Both the position numbers and the translations under genes were made by a program. A stretch of DNA of 64,000 nt, taken from assembly GCF_002261335.1 (NCBI RefSeq), contig NZ_NEVL01000002.1:1-64000 (forward strand). The letters are read 5' to 3'. The notes beneath the pieces are model-generated. The model ran no database searches, was not told where the DNA came from, and saw only the letters and a program-made list of their open reading frames with translations. This document shows positions 49,888 to 57,269 of the stretch, piece after piece. The first letter of the stretch is position 1, and the number at the start of each line of letters is the position of its first letter. The DNA is from Bordetella genomosp. 1 (GTDB lineage Bacteria > Pseudomonadota > Gammaproteobacteria > Burkholderiales > Burkholderiaceae_B).

Positions 49888-50913
49888 TTATGCCGCCAGC
49901 AGGGTTTGCGCGTTGCCGTTCCCGGGTTGCGGGCCGTCGCGCATGATGCTGTCGAACCAGTCGGCGACCGCCTGCCACTGGCTGCGGGTGTCGTCGATCA
50001 GGTTCATCCGGGCGCAGAAGGCCGGCCCGCCGGGCAGATCTTCGAGGTACCAGCCGATGTGCTTGCGCGCCGACCTCACGCCGGTGTGCTCGCCATAGAA
50101 GCGGTAGTGGTCGTCCAGGTGTTCGAGCAGCAGGTCGCGCATCTCGCCCCACGTGGGCGGGGCCAGCGTTGCGCCTGTGCGCAGGAAATGGTCGATCTCT
50201 CGGAAGATCCAGGGGCGGCCCTGGGCGGCACGGCCGATCATGACCGCGTCGGCGCCAGTGTAATCCAGGACGGCGCGCGCCTTCTCCGGCGTGGTGATGT
50301 CGCCATTGGCGACCAGCGGAATCTTGATTTCGGCGCGCACCGCACGGATCGTGTCGTATTCGGCCTCGCCGGTGTAGAGGTCGGCGCGAGTGCGGCCATG
50401 CAGCGTGAGCGCGGCGATGCCGCTGTCTTCGGCCAGGCGCGCCACGCGCAGCGCGTTCTTGTGCTCGCGGTCCCAGCCGGTGCGGGTCTTGAGCGTGACC
50501 GGGATGCCGAGCGGCGCGCAGGCCTCGACCACCGCGTCGAGGATGCGCTTGATCAGGTCTTCGTGGCGCAGCAGGGCGGAGCCGGAGGCCAGGTTGCACA
50601 CCTTCTTGGCCGGACAGCCCATGTTGATGTCGATGATGCGGGCGCCCTTGTTCACATTGAACACGGCGGCTTCCGCCATCATGGCCGGGTCGGCGCCGGC
50701 GATCTGCACCGAGATCGGGTCGATCTCGCCATCATGGTTGAGACGGCGCGAGGTCTTCACGCTGTCCCAGAGGCGCGGATTGCTGGCGGCCATCTCGGAC
50801 ACGGCGTAACCCGCCCCCAGCCGTTTGCAGAGCTGGCGGAAAGGACGGTCCGTCACCCCCGCCATGGGGGCGACCAGCACGTTGTTGGGAAGGGTCCAGG
50901 GGCCGATGCGCAT
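49888..50913 (-). CDS. dusB: tRNA-dihydrouridine synthase B
   Basis: FMN enzyme reducing uridine in the D-loop of tRNA, 341 residues. The TIM barrel opens NVLVAPMAGVTDRPFRQL; the catalytic Cys lies in INMGCPAKKVC (Cys at about 100 and 106), then LASGSALLRH, LKTRTGWD, LTLHGRTRADLY and MIGRAAQGRPWIF. ATG 50913 is used; a GTG at 50919 is the alternative. It is followed by fis, as in E. coli. Confidence 0.95.
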   Translation of the reverse strand: MRIGPWTLPNNVLVAPMAGVTDRPFRQLCKRLGAGYAVSEMAASNPRLWDSVKTSRRLNHDGEIDPISVQIAGADPAMMAEAAVFNVNKGARIIDINMGCPAKKVCNLASGSALLRHEDLIKRILDAVVEACAPLGIPVTLKTRTGWDREHKNALRVARLAEDSGIAALTLHGRTRADLYTGEAEYDTIRAVRAEIKIPLVANGDITTPEKARAVLDYTGADAVMIGRAAQGRPWIFREIDHFLRTGATLAPPTWGEMRDLLLEHLDDHYRFYGEHTGVRSARKHIGWYLEDLPGGPAFCARMNLIDDTRSQWQAVADWFDSIMRDGPQPGNGNAQTLLAA

Positions 50914-51046
50914 GCTCACATTTTAACCGCTAGACCATGGCACCCCGTTTTCACGGCGGCAAACGCGGCCGCGCACGGGGTTGCGCAGGGGAAAACACCG
51001 CCAGGCACGCCCGCCGGGCGCGCCGTGGGAAACAGGAAAACGGGCA

Positions 51047-52204
51047 TCAGGTGCGCAGGCCTTGGAGCAGGTGGCGGGCCAATGGCGCCCGCACGGCCGG
51101 GACCAGGTCGAGGGTGAGCAGGGCCAGCCCGCAGGCATGCTCGACCGGCGCCAGGCCGGTGGCGAAGATGCGGGGCATCAGGTCGGTCAGGCTGGCGGTG
51201 AGCAGGCGGTCGGCGCTGCGGTCGCGGGCGAAGGCGGCCAGCAGCGGCGCCGGATTCTGCTCGGGCGCCTGCAGCCAGGGGGCGAGCGTCTGCGCCAGCT
51301 GCGCCGCGTCGCGCAGGCCCAGGTTCAGGCCCTGGCCCGCCACGGGGTGCAGCGTCTGGGCGGCGTTGCCGATGATGGCGCAGCGGCCCTGGACCTGGGC
51401 GCGGCGCGCCTTGAGCTCGAGGGGAAAGACGTGGCGCGGCGCCTGGCTGTGCAGCCGGCCCAGGCGGGTGCCGAAGGCCTGGGTGAGCGCCGCCGAGAAC
51501 CGGGTGTCGTCGAGCGTGGCGAGCTCGGCCGCGCGCTCGGGCGCGCAGGCCCAGACCACGGCGTAGGTGTCGGGCGCCTGGGGATGCGGCAGCATGGCCA
51601 GCGGCCCCTCGCGCGTGAAGCGCTCCCAGGCCCAGCCGGCGCGCGGCAGCGCGGCGCGCGCGCTGGTGAGCACGGCGTGCTGGCCGTAGCTGCGCTGCAC
51701 GTCGGCGCCGCCGGCGCCGTCGCACTGCACCGCCACGCGACAGGCGATGGCCACGTCGCCCTGCATGACCTGCTGGATCTCGCCCAGCGCGGGGCCGAGC
51801 CGGGCGGCCGGGCCCGACAGCACGGTCACGCCGCTGGCCGCCACGCGGGCGGCCAGGCTTTCGTGCAGCGTGGCGTAGGCGACCACGCTGCCCAGCTGCG
51901 GCACGTCGAAGTCGGTGTGGTCGATCAGCGTGCGGCCCAGCCGGCCGCGCTGCGACACGTGGATATGGCGGATGTCCGCCACCCGCGCGGGAAACGCGCC
52001 GAGCGAGTCGAGCAGCACGCGGCTGCCGCGGTTCATCGCCAGCACGCGCGGATCGGCCAGCGGCGCCGCGCCGCTCGCGCCCGAGGGCGTGGCCAGCAGC
52101 GCAATGCGCGCAGGATCACGCGCCGCACGCGCCAGCAGCAGGGCCAGCGCCTGGCCCACCGGGCCGGCGCCCAAAATCGCGATGTCGAAGACGGACGGAG
52201 TCAT
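51047..52204 (-). CDS. ubiH: UbiH/UbiF-family FAD-dependent ubiquinone-biosynthesis hydroxylase
   Basis: A 385-residue flavin monooxygenase of ubiquinone ring hydroxylation. The FAD motifs are ILGAGPVGQALALLLA (Rossmann) and GNAAQTLHPVAGQGLNLGL, the UbiH/COQ6 signature; the middle block RVLAMNRGSRVLLDSLG is also typical. It normally forms a pair with pepP; here 1.1 kb of other sequence separates them. Directly upstream (13 nt from the ATG) is a C20/G20 homopolymer. The ribosome site is only CGGGGG. Confidence 0.92.
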   Translation of the reverse strand: MTPSVFDIAILGAGPVGQALALLLARAARDPARIALLATPSGASGAAPLADPRVLAMNRGSRVLLDSLGAFPARVADIRHIHVSQRGRLGRTLIDHTDFDVPQLGSVVAYATLHESLAARVAASGVTVLSGPAARLGPALGEIQQVMQGDVAIACRVAVQCDGAGGADVQRSYGQHAVLTSARAALPRAGWAWERFTREGPLAMLPHPQAPDTYAVVWACAPERAAELATLDDTRFSAALTQAFGTRLGRLHSQAPRHVFPLELKARRAQVQGRCAIIGNAAQTLHPVAGQGLNLGLRDAAQLAQTLAPWLQAPEQNPAPLLAAFARDRSADRLLTASLTDLMPRIFATGLAPVEHACGLALLTLDLVPAVRAPLARHLLQGLRT

Positions 52205-52210
52205 CCCCCG

Positions 52211-52236
52211 ATTTTACCCCCCCCCCCCCCCCCCCC
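52211..52236 (-). promoter_or_regulatory. Homopolymeric G20 tract in the ubiH promoter region
   Basis: Twenty C on the plus strand (52217-52236), that is G20 on the ubiH strand, adjoin a TAAAAT hexamer (52216-52211) that could be a -10 box. If so, the tract forms nearly all of the -35/-10 spacer and its length would set promoter strength, as in Bordetella fim promoters. The transcript would be almost leaderless. This is inference from layout. Confidence 0.5.
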
Positions 52237-52244
52237 GAACAGAC

Positions 52245-52810
52245 CGCCGAAAAGGTGTCAGACTGCATTTTCCAAAAAGGAGTCAGACTGCATTTTTCGA
52301 AAAGGTGTCAGACTGCATTTTTTGACGCTGCGGCGAGGCAGCGTCCCCGCTCGCAACTGGCGCCCCGGCTCCGGCCCGAGCGATAAATGCAGTCTGACAC
52401 CAGTAAGACCAATCCCCGGCGCCGCACGGGACATCGCGCCCAAAAACAAAGGTGTCAGACTGCAATTTCCCCGCTCAAACAAAGGTGTCAGACTGCAATT
52501 TCCGCTAGGGATGGGCGCCATCCTCCCTGGGGGAACGCCGCCGAAAAATGCAGTCTGACACCAGTAGGACTGGGTGACAGGGCGAAAAAATGTAGTCTGA
52601 CACCCGTAGGAACAACGGCAGCCGGTGGCGGGCTCGGAAAAAATGCAGTCTGACACAGATAAGACGGAATCCGGGTGAGAATGCGGGTTACGGCGGTGGG
52701 CGGAATTTTGTCGGTGCCGGTCTCGCGCGCGGGGCGGGTCGGCGGAAAATGCAGTCTGACTCCAATAAGAGACGCCGATCAGAAAATGCAGTCTGACACC
52801 GGGCACACCG
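52245..52810. repeat. Repeat cluster B: eleven copies of motif GGTGTCAGACTGCATTTT
   Basis: Forward copies at 52254, 52279, 52304, 52451 and 52484; reverse copies ending at 52401, 52562, 52604, 52656, 52763 and 52800. Variants include GGAGTCAG, TGCAATTT and TGTAG forms. Most reverse copies are followed by a partly conserved CAGTARGAC. A separate hairpin (GACGCTGC/GCAGCGTC, 52324-52345) lies between blocks. Spacing is irregular and no coding frame is credible. The cluster shares its motif with the one at 27.45-27.84 kb. Confidence 0.85.
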
Positions 52811-52826
52811 ATCAGGGGATATCCGC

Positions 52827-53306
52827 ATGAGCCAGTCGTCGAGCGCTTCGTCTTTGTCTGCGTCCTCGTCCGCGGCGGCTGCCGGGCGGCGGGCGCCGCG
52901 GCGCAAGGTCGCGGTGGGGCTGCTGGCCTGTCTGCTGGGATGGGCGGGCGCGCATTGGTGGTATCTGCGGCGCCGCTACGCCTGGGCAGTCACGGTCTAC
53001 GCACTGGTCTGCCTGGCCGCCACCTCGCTCTATCCGGTCTGGTGGGACAACCCCGCGTTCTTCCTGCTGTTCATCCCGATGGTCGACGGCTTCATCGAGG
53101 GCGTGGTGTTCAGCCTGATGCCCGACGAGAAGTTCGACCGGCGCTACAACCCTGGCCTCGGCCCGGTGTCGCGCAGCGGCTGGCCCGAAGTGCTGGTCGC
53201 GATCTTCGGCACGCTGGTCGGCGCGATCTGCGGCATGTTCGCGATCGCGATGGTGGTCGTGTACGTGTGGGTGGCGATGGGGTGGCTCGACGGCTACGTG
53301 CTGTAG
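52827..53306 (+). CDS. TM2 domain-containing membrane protein
   Basis: A 159-residue protein. A Ser/Ala-rich N-terminus of about 25 residues is followed by the TM2 pair (VGLLACLLGWAGAHWWYLRR, then the second helix WAVTVYALVCLAATSLY) and two further hydrophobic segments. The G-x-H-W-Y turn is characteristic. GGGGAT precedes the ATG. It is transcribed against both pepP and ubiH and borders repeat cluster B, so it looks inserted into the pepP-ubiH pair. Function unknown. Confidence 0.83.
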   Translation: MSQSSSASSLSASSSAAAAGRRAPRRKVAVGLLACLLGWAGAHWWYLRRRYAWAVTVYALVCLAATSLYPVWWDNPAFFLLFIPMVDGFIEGVVFSLMPDEKFDRRYNPGLGPVSRSGWPEVLVAIFGTLVGAICGMFAIAMVVVYVWVAMGWLDGYVL

Positions 53307-53328
53307 CCGCTGACGGCGCAGCCGCCGC

Positions 53329-54669
53329 TCATTCGCGCATCAACGCCTCGATCTCGCGCGCGCTCACCGGCACCGCGCGCGTGATCAGCTCGCAGCCCGT
53401 GTCGGTCACCAGCGCGTCGTCTTCCGTGCGGATGCCGATGTCCCAGAAGCGCGCCGGCACGTCGTCGGCCGCGCGCACATAGATGCCGGGCTCGATCGTG
53501 AGCATCATGCCGGCCTCGAGCGTGCGCCAGGGCCGCGCCTCGCCCGCCGCGCGCGCCGGCCCGCGATAGTCGCCCACGTCGTGCACGTCGAGCCCGAGCC
53601 AGTGGCCGGTACGGTGCATGTAGAAGCGGCTGTAGGCGCCCGACTCGATCACGCCGTCGAGCGAGCCCTGCAGCAGCCGCTCGTCGAGCATGCCCTGGGC
53701 CAGCACGCGCAGCGCGGCGTCGTGCGCGTCATTGAAGCTCGCGCCGGGCCGCGTGACGGCCGCGGCGGCCTCCTGCGCGGCCACGGTCAGGTCGTAGAGC
53801 GCGCGTTGCGGGCCGCTGAACGTGCCGTTGACCGGAAAGGTGCGCGTGATGTCGGAGGCGTAGCAGTCGAGCTCGCAGCCCGCGTCGATCAACACCAGAT
53901 CGCCGTCGCGCAACACGGCATCGCCGGCGGGGTAGTGCAGCACGCAGGCGTTGGCGCCGCCCGCCACGATGGTGCCGTAGGCCACGGCCTGCGCGCCGTG
54001 GCGGCGGAACTCGTACATCAGCTCGGCCTCGAGCTCGTATTCGTGCATGCCGGGCCGCACCGCGCGCATGGCGCGCGCATGCGCGTGTGCGGAGATGCGT
54101 GCGGCCTGCCGCATGGTCGCGATTTCGCTCGGATCCTTCACCAGCCGCATCGCGGCCAGCACGCCGCTCAGGTCTTCGAGCCGGCCGGGCGCCTGCACGC
54201 CGTTGCGGACACGCGTGTGGGCCTGGCCCAGCCAGCCGCGCGCCCGAACGCCCGAGGATTCATCCGTCAGCCGCAGCCACAGCGTGGGCTGATCCTGCAG
54301 CCAGGCCGGCACCAGCTCGTCGAGGGCCGACACCGGATGCGCGTCGTCCATCAGAAAGTGCGCGCCCGCGGCCTCCGGTCCGAAGCGCCTGCCTTCCCAG
54401 ATCTCGTGCTCGGGATGGCGTTCGCGACAGAACAGGATGGCGCGGTCCTGTGCGCCGGCAATCAACACCAGCCAGGCTTCCGGCTCGGTGAAGCCGGTGA
54501 GGTAATAGAAGTCGCTGTCGGGGCGAAAGGGGTATTCGCTGTCGCGATTGCGCGCCGGCGCCACGCCCGCGGCCAGCACCGCCACGCCGCCGCCCTGGCT
54601 GCGCATCCAGTCGAGCACGCGACGGCGGCGGTCGGCGAAGGGGGCGAGGTCGGCTACGGGCAGGCTCAT
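53329..54669 (-). CDS. pepP: Xaa-Pro aminopeptidase P
   Basis: Dinuclear-metal peptidase removing N-terminal residues preceding proline, 446 residues. The pita-bread domain has the usual metal ligands: DAGCELDCYASDIT (two Asp), HRTGHWLGLDVHD (His), LTIEPGIYV (Glu) and RTEDDALV (Glu). The N-terminal domain includes NSEYPFRPDSDFYYLTGF-type sequence (EYPFRPDSDFYYLTGF). ATG 54669 is favoured because AAGGA lies 11 nt upstream; ATG 54681 abuts that site. Usually followed by ubiH. Confidence 0.95.
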   Translation of the reverse strand: MSLPVADLAPFADRRRRVLDWMRSQGGGVAVLAAGVAPARNRDSEYPFRPDSDFYYLTGFTEPEAWLVLIAGAQDRAILFCRERHPEHEIWEGRRFGPEAAGAHFLMDDAHPVSALDELVPAWLQDQPTLWLRLTDESSGVRARGWLGQAHTRVRNGVQAPGRLEDLSGVLAAMRLVKDPSEIATMRQAARISAHAHARAMRAVRPGMHEYELEAELMYEFRRHGAQAVAYGTIVAGGANACVLHYPAGDAVLRDGDLVLIDAGCELDCYASDITRTFPVNGTFSGPQRALYDLTVAAQEAAAAVTRPGASFNDAHDAALRVLAQGMLDERLLQGSLDGVIESGAYSRFYMHRTGHWLGLDVHDVGDYRGPARAAGEARPWRTLEAGMMLTIEPGIYVRAADDVPARFWDIGIRTEDDALVTDTGCELITRAVPVSAREIEALMRE

Positions 54670-54935
54670 GGCGGTGTGCATCCTTTCGGTGGAGCGGCTA
54701 GCTTAGCGCACCGCCACGCGCTTGCGGACCGCGCGCCCGGCGCCCGCGCCGGCGCTTTTCCGCGCGGCGGTACGCGCCGCGACGCAGACCGAATGCAGCG
54801 CGGCCCGGCGCGCCCGCGGGCCGCGCTGCCTCCCTGGCCGCGCCCCGCCCGTGGCCAGCCGCCGTTGCCGCCGATCGCCTCCACCCACGCGCCCACATTC
54901 CCCGCGCCGGCATCGACCCGGTTGTTATCGGACGC

Positions 54936-54944
54936 TGCTACAAT
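54936..54944 (+). promoter_or_regulatory. Extended -10 promoter of the exchanger gene
   Basis: TGCTACAAT (TGnTACAAT) lies just before the riboswitch and would start transcription near 54951. It sits in the pepP-exchanger divergent gap, whose remaining 54670-54935 part is featureless GC-rich sequence. Confidence 0.5.
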
Positions 54945-54954
54945 CGCGCCCACT

Positions 54955-55112
54955 GTCATTGGGGAGTAGCCATCCTTTGAGCCCCAAGGGAGTCAGCGTC
55001 AACAAACTTGGTGGTCCCACCCCATGGCGCTGACGGCATCCGTCCACCCGCACGCGCGGGCGTCGCGACGGACACGCCAGGCGAGACCTTTGGCCGCGAT
55101 GCGTTCACCCAG
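54955..55112 (+). ncRNA. yybP-ykoY (manganese) riboswitch
   Basis: The two hallmark conserved segments are present in order: GGGGAGTAGC at 54961-54970 and GAGACCTTTGGCC at 55083-55095. Between them are stems GTCAGCG/CGCTGAC (54992-54998 with 55028-55034), TCCGTC/GACGGA and a CCCGC-ACGC-GCGGG hairpin. This matches the yybP-ykoY family, whose members sense Mn2+ and sit in front of Mn exporters and cation transporters (MntP, Alx/YkoY, exchangers). It lies 57 nt before the exchanger ATG, so control of translation or termination of that gene is expected. Confidence 0.85.
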
Positions 55113-55168
55113 CCGGGCGAGCCGCATTGTCGCGCCATTGGGTTTCTGCTCGTCCGGCTGTTGTCATC

Positions 55169-56182
55169 ATGTTGTTGTCCATCACCCTGTTCCTGCTCGC
55201 TGCGGCAGTGATCTACTTTGCCTGTGAATTCTTCGTCAATGGCGTCGAATGGATGGGCCATCGCTTCCAGCTCGGCGCCACGGCCACCGGCACCGTGCTG
55301 GCCGCCTTCGGCACGGCCCTGCCCGAGAGCGCCGTCACCTTCATGGCGGTCGTGTTCGGCAACACGCCCGAGCAGAAAGACATCGGCGTCGGCGCCGCCA
55401 TGGGCGGGCCGCTCGTGCTGGCGACCCTGGCCTACGCCGTCGTGGGCTTCGCGCTCCTGCGCGGCAAGACCGCCGCCGGCACGCCGCGCACCGCCAGCGG
55501 CGTCATCAACGCCGACCAGCGCCGCCTCGCCCGCGACCAGGCCTGGTTCATGGGCATCTTCATCGTCAAGGTGGCGGTCGGCCTCATCGCCTTCGTGTGG
55601 AAGCCCTGGCTCGCCATCCTGTTCCTCGGGGTGTATGCGCTCTACGTGAAGCGCGAACTCGCGCACGACGACGAGTGCATCGACGCCGAGGCGCTCGAGC
55701 CGCTCAAGCTGCGGCCGCGCGATCCCGATCCGAGTCTGTTCTGGGCCTGTATGCAGGCGGTGCTGGCGCTGGTGGTGATCGGCCTGGCATCGCATGTGTT
55801 CGTGCGTCAGATCGAGGTGCTGGGCGTGGCGATGGGCATGTCGCCGCACCTGGCCGCGCTCCTGCTCGCCCCCGTGGCCACCGAGCTGCCCGAGATCATG
55901 AACGCGCTGATCTGGGTGCGGCAGGGCAAGGAGCGTCTCGCGCTGGCCAACATCTCGGGCGCGATGATGATCCAGGCCACGATCCCGAGCGCGCTGGGGA
56001 TCGCGATGACGCCCTGGCTGCTCGACGCGCCGCTGATCGCCGCGGGCCTGCTCACGCTGGCCTCGATCATGGTGCTGTGGCTGCGTTTCCGCAACGCCAC
56101 CATGACCATCCCCGCACTGTCGTCGGTGGCGGGCCTGTATGCGGTCTTTGCCGCCTACCTGGGCTGGCATTACTACACCTGA
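55169..56182 (+). CDS. Sodium/calcium exchanger (CaCA) family protein
   Basis: A 337-residue inner-membrane antiporter with about ten helices in two inverted halves. Each has the alpha-repeat motif: FGTALPESAVTFMA in the first and APVATELPEIMNAL in the second, with the acidic residue of the ion site kept. The riboswitch in front suggests manganese rather than calcium as the exported ion (inference). ATG 55169 is used; the ribosome site is weak, which may belong to the riboswitch switch; a TTG at 55127 is the alternative. Confidence 0.88.
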   Translation: MLLSITLFLLAAAVIYFACEFFVNGVEWMGHRFQLGATATGTVLAAFGTALPESAVTFMAVVFGNTPEQKDIGVGAAMGGPLVLATLAYAVVGFALLRGKTAAGTPRTASGVINADQRRLARDQAWFMGIFIVKVAVGLIAFVWKPWLAILFLGVYALYVKRELAHDDECIDAEALEPLKLRPRDPDPSLFWACMQAVLALVVIGLASHVFVRQIEVLGVAMGMSPHLAALLLAPVATELPEIMNALIWVRQGKERLALANISGAMMIQATIPSALGIAMTPWLLDAPLIAAGLLTLASIMVLWLRFRNATMTIPALSSVAGLYAVFAAYLGWHYYT

Positions 56183-56190
56183 CAGGCCGC

Positions 56191-56247
56191 GGGCCGGCCG
56201 GGGCGTGGGCGAGGGCCCACGCTGCGGCCCGGCCCGGCACCTTTTTT
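56191..56247 (+). terminator. Probable terminator of the exchanger gene
   Basis: A long GC-rich stem with a core GCGTGGGC-GAGG-GCCCACGC (56203-56222) and outer GGGCCGG/CCGGCCC-type arms, followed by T6 at 56242-56247. Confidence 0.55.
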
Positions 56248-56257
56248 GCCAAAAACA

Positions 56258-56286
56258 TTGTCCATCAGTACAAACCCGCGTAAACT
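56258..56286 (+). promoter_or_regulatory. Sigma-70-like promoter of the MgtC-domain gene leader
   Basis: TTGTCC (56258-56263) and TAAACT (56281-56286) with a 17-nt spacer. Transcription from about 56293 gives a leader of about 430 nt before the ATG at 56726. Confidence 0.6.
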
Positions 56287-56316
56287 GGGCCTGTTTTCCA
56301 CATCAGGAGTTGTTCT

Positions 56317-56373
56317 GTGAATACCGATTCCGGCGACAGTAGTAGTCGATCTTGCATCGACCGCGCTGCCTGA
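56317..56373 (+). CDS. Possible 18-codon leader peptide
   Basis: A GTG-initiated 18-residue frame (MNTDSGDSSSRSCIDRAA) begins about 24 nt into the predicted transcript. AGGAG lies 7 nt upstream of the GTG. It could be a regulatory upstream ORF of the kind found in mgtA/mgtC leaders, but it is Asp/Ser-rich, not Pro-rich. The following 350 nt (56374-56725) hold no credible gene, only GC-rich sequence with possible hairpins. Chance occurrence is possible. Confidence 0.3.
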   Translation: MNTDSGDSSSRSCIDRAA

Positions 56374-56725
56374 CGAGCGTATTTTCCGCAGAATCACTTC
56401 TGCCGCGCCTGTCAGCAGTGTCGAACAGGTAGCGGCGTTTCTTCAGCATTCCGCTTTTGCATTCCCGGCAGGGATCCTCCCCGCCGTCTCTGGATGCGAT
56501 CGTGCCCGGGCCCAGCCCCGGCGCAGCTGAAACTCTCCCTCCCAAGCCCGCCAGAACCGTCCGTCGTGTTCCTGCCCGTGCATGTGCGCGTGCGCAGCGT
56601 TGCGATGCCCGATGCCGTGCGCCTCTCGCGCCCGGATCGTGTCGTCCTGCGTGTGCGCGCCGATCATCGGGGCGGTGGCCCGGCGCGTATCCACGGATTG
56701 CTCCCCAAGCTGCAAGGAGGTCGTC

Positions 56726-57058
56726 ATGCGTTTCTTCGACTTGTTCCTGCGCCGTGCCGGTGTCGACCGCACGGCTGCACAAGCCCCGCGTCGTGGCACG
56801 CGGCTGACCGTCGTGTGTCCGCGTGACGCGGTCGGCGCATTGCGCAAGCAGATCTGTCTCGACTTTTCCGCCGCCGGCCTGTCGGTGGCGCGCTTTCACG
56901 TCGACAGCGCCAATCACAGCGACCTGGCCTCGGCCTGTGTCACCGTCAACTGCCCGCCCGAATTGCGGGGCGAGCTCATGTCCCAGGCCAAGCGCCTGAG
57001 CGCGCATCCCTCCGTGCGCGACGTGCGGTTCTCCGCCCGTCATTCCGCCGCGGCGTAA
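56726..57058 (+). CDS. Small protein resembling the MgtC C-terminal (ACT-like) domain
   Basis: A 110-residue soluble protein. Residues 27-105 (RLTVVCPRDAVGALRKQICL through RLSAHPSVRDVRFSA) follow the pattern of the cytoplasmic C-terminal domain of MgtC/SapB: an opening beta strand, a helix, a VTVNCPPELRG strand and a terminal LS-hP-x-V-x-x-V strand. The membrane part of MgtC is absent and replaced by a short basic N-terminus (MRFFDLFLRRAG). AAGGAGG gives a strong ribosome site. Role unknown; the long leader suggests RNA-level regulation. The homology is by eye only. Confidence 0.65.
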   Translation: MRFFDLFLRRAGVDRTAAQAPRRGTRLTVVCPRDAVGALRKQICLDFSAAGLSVARFHVDSANHSDLASACVTVNCPPELRGELMSQAKRLSAHPSVRDVRFSARHSAAA

Positions 57059-57172
57059 GCCCGCCCGGCGCAACCTCTCCGCCTGACCCGGCCTGCGCAT
57101 GCAGGTGCGGGCCGTGCGGGCCTCCCGATCTCCGATTTCAGGCGTGCCGCCACCGTGGCGCCGCGCGGGGTG

Positions 57173-57200
57173 TTGCCGCGCGCGCCGGATCTGGCAATAT
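57173..57200 (+). promoter_or_regulatory. Candidate promoter of the porin gene
   Basis: TTGCCG (57173-57178) and CAATAT (57195-57200) with a 16-nt spacer, about 70 nt before the ATG at 57270. Confidence 0.3.
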
Positions 57201-57269
57201 CTCGCGTCCGCGTTCCGCGCGCACCACGCGCCAGACGGGGCACTTTCGTTTCTCGCACCAGGGGTGCCC

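Noticed and set aside
52254-52800. CRISPR or tandem satellite
   Set aside because: Spacers have no constant length and copies face both ways; an inverted-repeat family explains it better.
54698-54960. Short reverse frames upstream of pepP
   Set aside because: Arg/Gly/Ala-rich and unmatched; this stretch is best read as the pepP-exchanger intergenic region with the exchanger promoter.
57099-57269. N-terminal extension of the porin
   Set aside because: The frame is open but the sequence is Arg/Pro-rich without a signal; the ATG at 57270 has a ribosome site and leads into a proper signal peptide.
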